A stretch of DNA of 64,000 bases from Eleusine coracana subsp. coracana (GCA_032690845.1 CM064431.1:26728300-26792299), one strand, 5' to 3'; positions 1 through 10,069 are shown, numbered from the stretch's first letter. Translations and numbers: made by a program. Notes: generated by a model not told the origin, from the sequence alone.

Positions 1-1
1 C

Positions 2-337
2 AGTAATGATAGGGCAGCAGGAACTTCAATAAGAGTTAATGGTAATGCAGAGGGAAGTGGAGGAAGTCGCAATGGTGGAAGAATACCACTGCGCCGATCG
101 GCTCAGCCTATGCGCCGATTGGCTCGGAGGAATTTGAATAGTGCCTCTCCTTACAGCGTTGAAAATCATAACCTGCAACCGCCTGCTTGCTGTCCTGTCT
201 GTCGAAGAAACATTGAGAGACTATATCTAGACAGAGATCATGCTTACAGGAATCAAAGAGATATGGACCGTAGAATACAGGATACGATCGAGATGAACGA
301 AGTGGACTACACTTTTCTCATAAGGAATATAAGATGA
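2..337 (+). CDS. C-terminal remnant of the post-pol ORF of Athila copy B
   Basis: An open frame enters from the left edge and ends at a TGA at 335-337. The visible part is rich in Gly, Asn and Arg, has a short Cys cluster (PPACCPVC), and ends in a charged, probably helical tail rich in Asp and Arg. Its position, just before about 1.4 kb of non-coding DNA and the 3' LTR, matches the extra ORF at 59219-60829 of copy C, so it is probably the same type of protein. The function of that ORF class is unknown. Two copies of the family palindrome lie inside the coding sequence (91-104 and 112-125), where they are read as Leu-Arg-Arg-Ser-Ala and Met-Arg-Arg-Leu-Ala. Confidence 0.55.
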   Translation, partial: SNDRAAGTSIRVNGNAEGSGGSRNGGRIPLRRSAQPMRRLARRNLNSASPYSVENHNLQPPACCPVCRRNIERLYLDRDHAYRNQRDMDRRIQDTIEMNEVDYTFLIRNIR

Positions 338-1715
338 ATTTTTCGAGTCTTGAACAGGCATGGTCTGCATGATTAGTGTGCTGAGTTTCTTCTCTTGCAA
401 TGAGGACATTGCAAATTTTGAGTGTGGGGGAAGGGTTTTTCCATTAGTCATAGTTTTTAAGTGTTTTTGAGTCTACTTTCTCAGTTTTTAAGTGTTTTTG
501 ATGAGTGTTTATTTAAGTTTGTGTGTGTGCTTAAGAGAGTCACGAGTCATGTTGAGAGTTGCTTCTAGGTCTTTTATGTAGTTTGAATTCTTGCATTGTC
601 CTTAATAAAGTTAGTGTCGATTGTCAAATTGAAAGTGCCCCATGCTATTTATCTTGTCTTTCTGATGATCAATTGGTTGATTACTTAAAATTGTTGGTTA
701 CCACTTAACTTTTGAGCTTTATATTTGTGAAAATTTCTTTTGACTCATCATAAGCTAAAGCAAAAGCAAGGTCTAAATATGACTACATAGCCGAGTGAAT
801 GAGAGCAAGCTACACATTTGAACTAAGTGGATTGTAAGTAACTTTGTCAACTTTTTGCTCATGATTTCGACCAAGTTAGGAAAGGATGATCTATTTTGTT
901 TATCTCTGTATTTCTAGCCATTCTTATCTAATTAAATTCCTTGCTATCATGAAAACCATACATCCTTGATACAACCTATATTCTCAATAAAAAGGAATTC
1001 AGAAAGTTTCCGCTGCTGATACAAGACAGAAATTGCTGATCATATCAGGGAATATAAAAAAAGAGGTGAAAGAAAAGAAAGTGAAAAAATATATACAGGT
1101 CACGACCGGCACTGTTGCAAAAATAAAAAAAGGAGGTTATTATAAAAAAAAAGGGGGTAAAGAGAAAAAAATATATATTCCCTAAGAGGCAGTAAGGTCA
1201 TCAAAGAAAGCAGAGTTCTGATTATTCCTCATTCTTTGCCAGTTGTTATCATCGAGTTTTCTTTTAGATCTTCTACATTCCTCTTCTCCATTAAAAGTTC
1301 TTTTCCAAGAAAATTCTTTCTTAATAGGCATGATTGAGCACATTATTGACATGGTTTATCTTATGGTTTAATTTAGTTATATAGCCCTACAAGATCCATA
1401 TACAATCCTTGATTAGATAGGAGAGGGAAGGAAATACACTTGAAGGACCTAGAGAAGACCAAATGCTTGATGTATGATGCTAAAAGATGAGTTGAGGAAA
1501 ACTAAAATTGTTTTTGAAAAAGTTTTGTGGTAATTTGATTAAGTTCAAGTAAGATATGTCGATCGGTTAAAAGGAGATGAGAGAAAATCTTTGTGGTGGG
1601 ATAATGAGTAAAAATGATGATAGAGATTGACTGCATGAGGGATGGTGTGAAAATTCTTATTACTATTTGATTTTGTATTGCTCGAGGACTAGCAATGATT
1701 TGAGTGTGGGGGAAC
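338..1715 (+). other. 3' non-coding internal region and polypurine tract of copy B
   Basis: There is no coding frame of note. The stretch is AT-rich with purine-rich runs (about 1050-1170). It ends in a block of the form GAGGACTAGCAATGATTTGA followed by GTGTGGGGGAAC, the polypurine tract that abuts the LTR. Copy C carries the corresponding block in antisense at 58275-58310 and the inner element a similar one at 43660-43689, which supports the boundary. Confidence 0.7.
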
Positions 1716-3080
1716 TGTTGGCACTTCCGAAGTGCCCCTTTTATATGTGAATATTACCCCAATTAGAGCATAATTGATACTAATTTAGGCCATTTACCTA
1801 TGATATTGCCTATATATTTGTATATGCGTTGTTTTGGAGCTTTCTTGCAGAAACAGGTAAAATTGGCGATTAAAGTGATGCTGGAGAGGACAGGAATCCA
1901 GAACCGGCGAAAAGCACTAAAGAAGCCTAGTGCGCCGATCGGCGCAGCCCATGAGTCGATCAGCGCAAGGGTGTTTTGGCCCACAGAAGTGACCGAGGGC
2001 TATTCCACATGTTTATGGAACTTTATCTGCGCAACACACTTGAAGATATTTGCCTAGAAGATTTACGGAACTTCAAGATCTCGACGTGCAGTACAAGACT
2101 TTATCTCGAAGAAAAAGGCCCACATGGCAGCTGTGGAAGACAAAGGAACCGACTTGGAGAAGAAACAAGAGAAGACACGGCTTGCGCCGATCGGCGCGAT
2201 GCATGCGCCGATCGGCGCAGGAGGAAAAGATGACTAAAACATGATCCGGTCCAGGAAAGACGAAGGCCCAGCCCAGTATGAGTTAGAGTCGGTGGAAGTT
2301 GACCTAATCTCGTCGAGTATAAAAGGAAGATAACTATCAAAGAGCCAGAGACGCCCAAGGAGAGACGGTAATCGCGAGAATCAGTTATTAAAACTAGGGT
2401 TCCAGGATATTGGCGGCGGAGGTTCGTCAACACTGACTAGATCCACCAGAAGAGAGGTCACGCCGATCAGTGCGCCGCTTGCGCCGATCGGCTCGTGCGC
2501 GTTCCAGCGCTATTTCTCACCCCTCTGCTATGTCTAGCAGAAGGATAAGTGAGTAGTCTCATATTCTCTTCTCTGGTGCGGAGATCTGGTCATGTAACTC
2601 TCATACTTGTTGATACTCTCTCGATGAATTTAATCTCTGTGATGAACTTTATTGCACATCTATCTATCTTTTCATTAGTGTATCGGCCAATACACTTTTG
2701 CCCATTACATAGTGCAAGAAACCAGTGGGGAGCTAATAGCCTCTGTAGTGACAGCCAGGATGAACGAAACCACCATGTCTTGTAGAATATTAGAGTCATC
2801 ACTTGAGTTGATAAGAATGAGGTTGCATGCTAGTGAACCAATCCTAAGGAGAGAATCCTTCATCATCCTGTTTCCTCTTCAATAACATTCACCTTCCACT
2901 TTCTCATCGTCATCATTCACACCAACCAACTCATTACAATCTGTTAGTAACCCTTTAATAGTATTAGTTCCGCTCGTTCCCTGTGGATTCGATAACCTTG
3001 GAATACTCTGAGGGAAAAAGAGCTAGAACTGTACACCGTCCTCTTGCGATATATAAGTGGGTGCGTAGATACGACCAACA
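1716..3080 (+). repeat. 3' LTR of Athila copy B (1365 bp)
   Basis: The LTR starts TGTTGGCACTTCC and ends TACGACCAACA, giving TGTTGG/CCAACA terminal inverted bases. A TATAAAA box lies at 2318-2324. Its first 500 bp or so match, in inverted orientation, the first 500 bp of the copy A LTR (about 4925-5422), and its last 100 bp or so match the end of that LTR. Palindrome copies lie upstream of the TATA box (1932-1945, 2184-2197, 2205-2218) and downstream of it (about 2460-2494). Confidence 0.85.
1932..2218. promoter_or_regulatory. Palindrome cluster upstream of the copy B LTR TATA box
   Basis: Perfect copies of GCGCCGATCGGCGC sit at 1932-1945, 2184-2197 and 2205-2218, with a degenerate partner (GAGTCGATCAGCGC) starting about 1952, 20 bp from the first. 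The 2184/2205 pair is spaced 21 bp start to start and ends about 100 bp before TATAAAA at 2318. A role as a protein-binding site is inference; the symmetry and spacing are seen directly. Confidence 0.6.
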
Positions 3081-3872
3081 ACATGATAGAAGATTCAATC
3101 CTGTGTAGAACTTCTCAACAACTTCTCCAACCGTCAGACCATGATGAGGGCATGCGTCCATATATTCATTGTATCTTTCCCATGCTTCTCCAATGCTCTC
3201 ATCAATATTCTATGTAAATCCAAGAATCTTATTTTTCAAAGCTTGAGTCTTACCAGGAGGGAAGTATTTGGCTAAGAATTCAGCTGCTAACGTGTTCCAC
3301 ACCGTTTTTACTAGGTTTTCCAATCCATTGTACCATTGCTTGGGGCATCCAACTAGAGAGAAGGGGAACAACCGCACACATGCTTGGTCTCCTGTCAATC
3401 CCGCTATCTTGAATGTACTGCAAACCTCAAGGAAGTGTTGCAAGTGATGATTGGGATCTTCCAAACCTGTGAACGGTTGTTGCACCACTATTCCAACATA
3501 TCTCTCCAATTGATACGGAAGTTGATCTTGAGCTTCTTGGAAATCTGTCTTGACAATACTAGTCAATTGTGGCTTGAGACGATTAACCATAGGTACTTCT
3601 GCCATCTCCTCTTCTTCTTGCTCTTGAACTGGGTCTTCTATTGTGAATAATACTCGAGGTGTTGTGCGGACTGCTTCTCCAGCTAAATCTCCAAGTGACT
3701 TGCTTCTCTTCTCCGCTGTTCTCTTCAGGTGAAAGAGTCTTTCTGGATCATTGGTGTAATTAGAGGGTTTGTTTAACTTAGGACCGTCCATACCTGTTAG
3801 TTTCACATAACAGAATATATGTACTAGAGAGACAAGTAAAGCACAATGACTAAACACTAATACATCAAACAA
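3081..3872 (-). pseudogene. gag: gag of Athila copy A, interrupted
   Basis: The frame encodes an Athila-type Gag (capsid/nucleocapsid precursor that packages the element RNA). Family marks are PNHHLQHFLEVC, VRLFPFSLVGCPKQWYNGL and LAAEFLAKYFPPGKTQALKN, the plant retrotransposon gag domain, followed by CPHHGLTVGEVVEKFYTGLN. The same protein runs off the right edge in copy C (63596-64000), where a CAG codon stands in place of the in-frame TAG that stops copy A at 3207-3209. Past 3081 the frame is replaced by the LTR of copy B. The start Met at 3872 lies only about 20 bp after the primer-binding site; the real initiator may be a later Met. Confidence 0.8.
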
Positions 3873-3890
3873 TGTTTAAAAACCTGCTAT

Positions 3891-3910
3891 GGTCCCCGGC
3901 AACGGCACCA
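3891..3910 (-). other. Primer-binding site of copy A (tRNA-Asp type)
   Basis: On the minus strand, eleven bases after the LTR end, the sequence TGGTGCCGTTGCCGGGGA is complementary to the 3' end of plant tRNA-Asp, allowing one G:U pair. This primer is usual for several plant Ty3-gypsy lineages including Athila. Confidence 0.75.
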
Positions 3911-4149
3911 GAAATTATGCTTGTTGGTCGTACCTACGCACCCACTTATATACCGCAAGAGGACAGTGTACGATTGTAGCACTTTTTCCCTTGAATTGAG
4001 TATTCCAAGGTTTATCGAATCCACTTGGACCTTAGGGATAATTAAACAAAGTTAACAGTAAAAGATCTAGTCAAGGCTACTATCAAATTCAGGTTGCATG
4101 AGGGGAGACTGACCAGCGCAAAGGTGCGCCAGACAGTAAATCTGTCGTT

Positions 4150-4233
4150 GCGCCGATCGGCGCAGGAGTTGAGCCGTTTGGCACACTAGTGAATTGTTGC
4201 GCCGATCGGCGCAGAAGTTGAGCCGATCGGCAC
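4150..4233. promoter_or_regulatory. Two palindrome pairs downstream of the TATA box in the copy A LTR
   Basis: Four 14-bp dyads start at 4150 (GCGCCGATCGGCGC), 4171 (GAGCCGTTTGGCAC), 4199 (perfect) and 4220 (GAGCCGATCGGCAC). Starts are 21, 28 and 21 bp apart, so these are two pairs each with 21-bp spacing. They lie in the transcribed part of the LTR as judged from the TATA box at 4888-4894. Confidence 0.6.
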
Positions 4234-4940
4234 ACTAGTAAATCTAAGCCAAAGTGCGCCAGATGCCTTGTAAGCCTAGGCTGTTAAGTGAGTAACCAGA
4301 TATCTACTAGTGAGATCGTAACCAGAAAGTCTAATTAAATAGCATCATAATGGGTAATTACATGGATCAATGAAAACCTATATTGAATAAGACCACCATG
4401 CTTTCTATGCGGCTCCCAATTTATCGCTACCAAGAGGAAACCCTTAATCGCGCGAGTATCTTACCCTACTCAACTATCCAATAGTGCTGCGCAGGCTTAG
4501 TGCTGTCACCGCTAAATCACACTACTAGCATCATCAAGCAACCATAATCAATACAATGTCCGAATACTATCCTAATCACCAGACGATCAAGATAATATCA
4601 ACTTACTTAGCCTAGAACTAAGAAATTGGAATAAGTACATGCATGATTATAGAATCAAGATAGACAAATCACCAAAACCATCATCAACATATTCAATCAT
4701 CCTTGAGATACATAGAGTAAGATTCATCCCCATCGAGATAGCCTACCTTGACGGATCAACTCTTAACACCAATGGTTTTTGAAACTCAACTAGAGATCTA
4801 TTCTAACGGGGCAAGCCCCGGTGGCTCTAACTCACGGATCTGTTGTCCCTCTATCATCTCCTATCTCTACGGCCGGGGTTTACAAGTATTTATAGGGGTT
4901 CTACTCGTAAAGGACTCGGTTTCTAGCAAATAAGGCGGTT

Positions 4941-5206
4941 GCGCCGATCGGCGCAAGCCGTGTCTTCTCTAGTTTCGTCTCTGAGTCGGTTCCTCTATCT
5001 TACACAGCTGTCATGTGGGCCTTTTCCTTCGAGATAAAGTCTTGTACTTCACGTCGAGATCTTGAAGTTCCATAAATCTTCTAGGCAAATATCTTCAAGT
5101 GTCTTGCGCAGATAAACTTCCATAAACATGTGGAATGGGCCTCGGTCACTTCTGTGGGCCAAAACACCCTTGCACCGATCGGCTCATGGACTGCGCCGAT
5201 CAGCGC
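4941..5206. promoter_or_regulatory. Palindrome pair and single upstream of the copy A LTR TATA box
   Basis: A perfect 14-bp palindrome at 4941-4954 lies about 50 bp upstream (minus-strand sense) of the TATAAAT box. A pair starts at 5172 (GCACCGATCGGCTC) and 5193 (GCGCCGATCAGCGC), again 21 bp apart, further upstream in U3. The same relative placement is seen in copy B. Confidence 0.6.
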
Positions 5207-5422
5207 ACTGGGCTTCTTCAGTGCTTTTCATTGGTTCTGGACTCCTGTCCTCTCTAGCATCACTTTAATCACCAATTTTACCTATTTCTGCAATAAAGCT
5301 CCAAAACAACGCATATACAAATATATAGACAATATCACAGGTAAATGGCCTAAATTAGTATCAATTATGCTCTAATTGGGGTAATATTCACATATAAAAG
5401 GGGCACTTGGGAAGTGCCAACA

Positions 5423-5910
5423 GGCGCCGCTCCCGAGCGAGGCTCAAACTCAGCCCCCAAGTGGGGCTCGGGCGCCTCTTTCGAGTGAGGCTCAGGCTCA
5501 GCCCCCGAGTGGGACTCGGATGTCGCTTCTGAGCGTGGCTCAGGTTCAGCCCCCAAGTGGAACTCGGGCGCCGCTTCCGAGCGATGCTCAGGCTCAGCCC
5601 CCGAGTGGGGCTAAGGCGCCACTTCCAAGTGAGGCTTAGGCTCAGCCCCCGAGTGGGACTCGGGTGCCGCTTCAGAGCGAGGCTCAGGTTCAGCCCCCCG
5701 AGTATGACACGGGTGCCGCTTCTGACCGAGGCTCAGGCTCAACCCCAGAGTGGGACTCAGGCGCCACTTCCGAGTGAGGCTTAGGCTCAGCCCCCGAGTG
5801 GGACTCGGGTGCCGCTTCCGAGTGAGGCTCAGCTTAGCCCCCAAGTGGGACTCGAGTGCTGCTTCCGAGTGAGGCTCAGGCTCAGCCCCCGACTGTGACT
5901 CAGATGGCCT
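5423..5910 (-). repeat. 48-bp tandem array, about 10 units
   Basis: About ten degenerate copies of a 48-bp unit run back to back; a typical block is GCTCAGCCCCCGAGTGGGAC. Forty-eight is a multiple of three. On the minus strand it continues the frame of the reverse transcriptase to the right, after one TGA near 5936, giving a 16-residue repeat of the type ESHSGAEPEPHSEAAP. One unit near 5830 has lost 2 bp and so shifts the frame. The array is cut on its left by the LTR of copy A. Open frames on the plus strand here are by-products of the repeat. Confidence 0.85.
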
Positions 5911-5934
5911 GCTCGTTTGCTGCCTTTTGCTTGC

Positions 5935-7004
5935 TCAATTCTGCCTCCCGCCAACTTCCACTAATCGCTCTACTACCAGCACCGTGCTGACCACTTGCGG
6001 AGTCGCCACGATGTAGAGAAGGAGGGGCTCCCTGGGCTCTGGCGCTATTAGCACGGGCGGCGACGAGAGATAACGCTTCAGCTCTTGCAATGCTTCATTA
6101 GCCTCGTTAGCCATATAAACTTGTCTGCTTGCTTCATTAATTTGAAAAAGAGGAGCATGCGCTGGCCGAGCCGTGAGATGAATCGCCCTAAGGCTGCCAT
6201 GCTTTTGGCCAATCGCTGCACTTCCTTGAGGTGGGTGGGCATCTTGATCGCTTTGACGGCTCTGATCTTGTCCAGGTTGGCCTCGATTCCTCAGTGTGAC
6301 GGCAAGAAGCCAAGCAGCTTCCCTGCTGGAACTCCAAAGACGCACTTCTCGGGGTTGAGTTTTACCCTATTTTTCTACAGATTTGAGAATGTCTCCTCCA
6401 AGTCATCCAGCAGGGATGAGCTTTCCCGCATCTTTGCCATGATTTCATCCACATACTCTTGCGTGTTTCTTCTAATTTACGAGTCCAGCGTTAGACGCAT
6501 GACTCGTTGGAAAGTCAGACCTACATTTTTGAGACCAAAGGGCATACTCACATAGCAATAACTCCCTGAGGGAGTCATAAAAGCAGTTTTTTCTTCGTGT
6601 TCCCGAGCCATATAGATCTGGTGATACCCGCAATAAGCATCTAACATACAGAGTAGGTCGCAGCCTGCGGTGGAGTGCACTCCAGAGTCTATCCTTAGGA
6701 GAGGGAAGGGATCCTTAGGACAGACTTTGTTTAGATTAGTATAGTCTATGCATATCCGTAGCTTGCCATTGTTCTCTGGCACCACCACGGGGTTAGCCAA
6801 CCATGTCGGATGAAGGACTTTCCATATAAAGCCTGCCTTCAGAAGATGGTGCACCTCCGCCCTTATGAAATCTTCCCTCTCAGGAGCTCGTTGCCTTGCT
6901 TTCTGCTTCACCGGCCGGATAGTTGGGTCCACCCTTAACTTGTGCTCGATCACCTCCCTTGGAAACCCCGGCATATCAGCAGGGTCCCAGGCGAATATGT
7001 CCAC
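5935..7004 (-). pseudogene. pol: Reverse transcriptase of the Tat/RIRE2-like element
   Basis: From right to left the minus strand shows the domain entry (FAWDPADMPG, VKQKARQRAPER), the fingers/palm block RICIDYTNLNKVCPKDPFPL, the first catalytic block (LDAYCGYHQI) and MPFGLKNVGLTFQRVM (to 6477). After a stop the frame changes; the thumb and the beginning of the connection to RNase H (LKRYLSSPPVL, PEPREPLLLYIVATPQVVST) occupy about 6345-5935. The FxDD active-site segment falls in the frame-shifted interval around 6400-6480 and I could not read it cleanly. No RNase H catalytic core follows: the 48-bp array and then copy A take its place. The enzyme would copy element RNA into DNA in the cytoplasmic particle; this copy is dead. 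Confidence 0.85.
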
Positions 7005-7037
7005 ATTGCTGCGTAGGAAGATGATGAGTGCGAGTTC

Positions 7038-7837
7038 CTATTTGGGGTCGAGCCCCCCGCCGATAGTCGTTGTCTTCGATGCGTCGGCAGTCAGTGTGAT
7101 CTTCTTGATGTCGGCTTTGGCGGGGGCGGCTATCCGCGCACACGGGGTGCTCGGGCCCGCCTTCGCGAGGTCCCTCAGGTTTCTTCCTGCCGTAAGCTCG
7201 GCGGTGAGGATATCCTTGAGGCAAGCCACCGCTTTGACTGCATCTACATGCTCCACGATGACGCCCTTAGGACCCGGGATCTTGACCGTGAGGTAGGCGT
7301 AATGTGGCACCGCCATGAACTTGTTGATGCCTAGTCGGCTGATGATGGAGTTGTAGGGGAGGTTGATGTCTGCCATGTCAAAGATGATTTTCTCCGTTCG
7401 GAAATTGTCCTTTGAGCCAAAGGTCACTAGGAGAGAAACTCTACCGAGGGGACGAGCGGTTCCGAGGAGTACCCCGTGGAAGGGACGAGACGGCTGGAGG
7501 TCAGCTTTGGACCCTTGGAGTGTCTTGTACACCTTTGGGGTGATGAGGTTAAGGCTCCCCCCCCCCCCCCCCCGTCGATAAGTCTGCGGCCCACTTTTTT
7601 GTTGGAGATGGTGGGCGTAACGACCAAAGGGATCTTGCCCTCTGAGTAGTTAGGGCCCCCCATGTCGCTTTTGTCGAAGGTGATAGGTACGTCAAACCAC
7701 TTGACCCGGCGTGTAGGAGCTCGGAACTTCCGGCTTGTATTGCGCTGATCTCGCGGCGCAACAGCTTCAGCTCTCTCTGTGAGGAGTGGCTTGGCTTGAC
7801 GACCCTTCGCTGATGACGGCGATCGAGTCATCCGCAT
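7038..7837 (-). pseudogene. pol: Retropepsin-like protease region of the Tat/RIRE2-like element
   Basis: Two overlapping minus-strand frames make up the domain. The upstream one (7837-7427) has the lead-in ITFDKSDMGGPNYSEGKIPL and reaches LIDGGGGGG, where the active-site aspartate and following glycines are expected. The downstream one (7532-7038) carries PFHGVLLGTARPLGRVSLLV, ADINLPYNSIISRLGINKFM and VKIPGPKGVI, the flap and C-terminal part of plant Tat-type proteases. The frame switch coincides with a 17-bp C tract on the plus strand (7557-7573) that encodes the run of glycines, so tract-length change is the likely cause of breakage. Confidence 0.8.
7557..7573. repeat. C17 homopolymer at the protease active site
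   Basis: Seventeen consecutive C on the plus strand, G on the coding strand, immediately after the Leu-Ile-Asp codons of the retropepsin. The normal motif there is Asp-Gly-Gly-Ser or similar. Confidence 0.9.
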
Positions 7838-9556
7838 CCTGGAAGGCGTTCAGCTGCTCCTTGTCCTTTTCTTCGTCTTTCTTCTCTTTGGTGGTTGTCG
7901 CGCGCTTCCCTTAGCAGTGCTTGATGGTCTCCTGGATGTATCTGCACTCGGTTTGGTCATGGTTGGCGGTTTCATGGAGTGCGCAGAACTTGTTAGTCGG
8001 GGCCTTGGTGCCTAGCTTCCCCGTCTCGAGGTTCGGGCCGGGGCGTGCGGGGCGACTTGCCTGACCGGCTATCGCGGACTTCCTCCGTCTTTTGTTTCTT
8101 CTGTAGCTTCTTCTTCTGGTTTTTGGTCATTCCACCGTCGGAGTTGAGCTCGGTTTTGGTTGGGGAACAACTCGGTGACCCACTCAGGGGAATTGACCCC
8201 GAGTTCCCCCAGCATGTTCTTGTCTCGAACACTGTGGCCGAATGTGGCAATGATCCGTGCTAGTTCGATGCGTGGGTTGGTGTTACGAACCTGACTGAAG
8301 TGTTGCATGAACTACCTTAGCGTCTCTGTGGGCCTCTGGACGACTCGGTCTAGGTGAATATGGCTTCCGAGTTGCTTTGATGTGCCCTGGAAGTTGGCCA
8401 TGAAGTCTCGGCACAACTGCTTCCATGAGCGGATAGAGCTCGGGGTGAGGTTCATGAAAGCTCGGGGCGAGGTTCATGAACCAGGACCTTGCCGAGTCTT
8501 TTAATGCAATGTAGAAATAGTTGGTCATGACACCTTCAGACCTGCCGGTAGCCTTGACGGCGGTGGAGTAGATCCGGAGGAACTACCAGGGGGTGCCGTG
8601 CCATCGTAACGCGCTGGGAGGTTCGGGCGAAACTTGTGCGGCGACGCGACATGGCGAAGACGGGTGGGCAATGTTGTGCATCCCCCCATGAACGAGGTGG
8701 CTTCCACCCTCAGCCTTCGCTTGGGAGGTCGCTTAGGGGACGACTCAGACTCTGAGTCGAAGGAGTATCCTCGTCGATAGCTACGAGTCATCTCCAAGTT
8801 GTACTCGTTGTGAACGCGTCCCTTAGAGCATTCGAGACTACGTTCCCTGCTCTCATGGGATCATTCGCGAGAGCTCTATGGCGACTCGTGCATCCTCCTT
8901 TTCCCGTATGCGTTGCTTGAGGACGTCCCTCAGGTCCTTGCTCCGTTGGCCGCGCGAGGGTGTTGCCGAGCACAAAGTCCTAGTAGTCAAAGCGGAGTCC
9001 TCCGACCGCCGCGCCTTTCGTGTCTTTTTGGAACGCTTCTTCTTGGGCCTCTTCTTGCCGGTGGTGGTACAGGGGGCTGATGCTAACATCTGCTCGAGGT
9101 CGTTGATCTAGGACTTGGCGCGCGGTACCTGAGACACTACTGGTGGTGGCTGGCACAGCATGCTCTTCACGGTGGTGATGGGGTCCGTCGGGTCTTCTTC
9201 TTCGAATAGCTTCCACGCGGTGGGGCGCACTGTGGAGGGCTCCTTAGGACGGGAGCCACTCCGGGAAGGTGGTCTTGTAGTCTCTTTCTCTGTTCCTTCG
9301 GCGGCGCGCCTTCGAGAGCTTTTGTCCCTGCCCTGTTCCCCTTCGGGGAAATAGGGAAGGTCGCGCATCTCCTTCTGGGTCTACCCCGACGAGACCATCT
9401 TCTCAAGACGACGATGATGGGGTCCCCGGCCGCTAGAGCCAGACTCCGATCCGGAGAGGCTGTCACACGACGGCTGGGCGCTAGGGATCTTGGCCATTGT
9501 TGGCGAGGTGAATCGAAGCTGCTCATGAGATCTACGATGCTCCCCCTTCCTGGCAC
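7838..9556 (-). pseudogene. gag: gag of the Tat/RIRE2-like element, fragmented
   Basis: Recognisable blocks lie in several minus-strand frames: an N-terminal acidic and basic region (9556-8850, with KKRPKKKRSKKTRK at about 9050), the capsid entry (HKFRPNLPARYDGT near 8620), LKDSARSWFMNL near 8490 and MQHFSQVRNTNPRI near 8290, followed by a basic tail (NDQKPEEEATEET). These are in the normal order for a Tat-lineage Gag. At least four frame changes and several stops separate them, and a short duplication involving AGCTCGGGG/GGTTCATGAA is visible at about 8430-8480. No functional protein can be made. Confidence 0.75.
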
Positions 9557-9560
9557 GCCA
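9543..9560 (-). other. Primer-binding site of the Tat/RIRE2-like element
   Basis: The minus strand reads TGGCGTGCCAGGAAGGGG two bases after the LTR end. It is close to the TGGCGCGCCAGGTAGGGG site I associate with RIRE2-type elements. I do not assign the tRNA. Confidence 0.65.
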
Positions 9561-9562
9561 AA

Positions 9563-10069
9563 TGTCGGTGTACAAGCACACTTTCAAATGGGGGCCTGCC
9601 AAGCCGCCCTTGAGATAGGTTGCGGGGAGGACAGATCTACGAGCTCGAGTGGTTTTTCAAGGTGAAGGGAGGAACACGCCAGGAGTTTACCCAGGTTCGG
9701 GCCGCTTGGGAGCGTAACACCCTACGTCCTGCTTGTCTGGTTCTATTGCCTCTCTCTTTACATGGTGTGCTCCTCCCCTTTTATAGTCCAAGGAGGAGGG
9801 AATTACATGACTTGGGCCCCGGGCATGCTATGCGTCCCGGCAAATAGGGATACAGGACCGGATCTGCACCAGATCCTACCCAGCCACCCTTGGCACCTGG
9901 GTCTAGAGCTAGATATGCTACCCTATGCAACGTTAATGTGTATCTTGCCTTGGCACTTGCTCCAGGCGCGCCTTCCCCAGGTGAGGTGGTCAGAGGATAC
10001 GAGGGGGCCCCGAGGCGCCGCATCCCGTCCAGCCAAATCGCTTGCTTCCGTGGCATGCTAATGTTGACA
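9563..10069 (-). repeat. 5' LTR of the Tat/RIRE2-like element (about 507 bp)
   Basis: On the minus strand it opens TGTCAACATTAGC at 10069 and closes CACCGACA at 9563, directly before the primer-binding site. A TATAAAAGGGG box lies on the minus strand at about 9776-9786. No second LTR is in the window, so the right boundary depends on the TG terminus only. Confidence 0.7.

Larger units (their letters stand above)
1..3080 (+). mobile_element. Athila-type Ty3-gypsy element, 3' part (copy B)
   Basis: This is the 3' end of an LTR retrotransposon that enters from beyond the left window edge. In order it shows the tail of an ORF (2-337), about 1.4 kb of non-coding internal DNA, a purine-rich tract ending in GTGTGGGGGAAC, and an LTR opening TGTTGGCACTTCC and closing CGACCAACA. 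The sequence right after the LTR is the antisense gag of copy A, so copy B inserted into copy A in the opposite orientation. The left target-site duplication lies outside the window. Family assignment rests on the palindromes and LTR ends shared with copies A and C, whose gag and protease are Athila-like. Confidence 0.8.
3081..5422 (-). mobile_element. Athila-type Ty3-gypsy element, 5' part (copy A)
   Basis: Reading leftward on the minus strand this holds a 5' LTR (5422 to 3922), a primer-binding site (3910 to 3891) and the start of gag (3872 downward), cut at 3081 by copy B. The rest of the element should lie left of the window. The right end abuts the 48-bp array of the Tat element directly, so copy A landed in that array. 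Bases 5423-5427 (GGCGC) would be one half of its target duplication. Confidence 0.8.
3922..5422 (-). repeat. 5' LTR of Athila copy A (1501 bp)
   Basis: On the minus strand it starts TGTTGGCACTTCC at 5422 and ends CGACCAACA at 3922. A TATAAAT box lies at 4888-4894 (minus). The upstream (U3) part matches the copy B LTR; the downstream part (3922 to about 4300) matches the copy C LTR at 57568-57960. It holds eight clear palindrome copies, at 4150, 4171, 4199, 4220, 4941, 5172 and 5193 plus degenerate neighbours. Confidence 0.85.
5423..10069 (-). mobile_element. Tat/RIRE2-like Ty3-gypsy element, 5' two-thirds
   Basis: Reading leftward: 5' LTR (10069 to 9563), primer-binding site, gag (about 9556 to 7840), protease (7837 to 7038), reverse transcriptase (7004 to 5935) and a tandem array, then truncation by copy A. 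RNase H, integrase and the 3' LTR are missing from the window. The coding part is broken by many frameshifts. GC content is clearly higher than in the surrounding elements. Confidence 0.85.

Noticed and set aside
3384..3650. Plus-strand ORF opposite gag of copy A
   Set aside because: A shadow of the gag frame on the other strand.
1932..5206. CRISPR-like array or regulatory satellite from the repeated GCGCCGATCGGCGC motif
   Set aside because: The repeats are 14 bp, palindromic and paired, with irregular distances between pairs, and the genome is a plant nuclear genome. No array structure or cas genes.
5557..5844. Plus- and minus-strand ORFs in the 48-bp array as independent genes
   Set aside because: A period divisible by three keeps several frames open; only the minus-strand frame continuing the RT makes sense.
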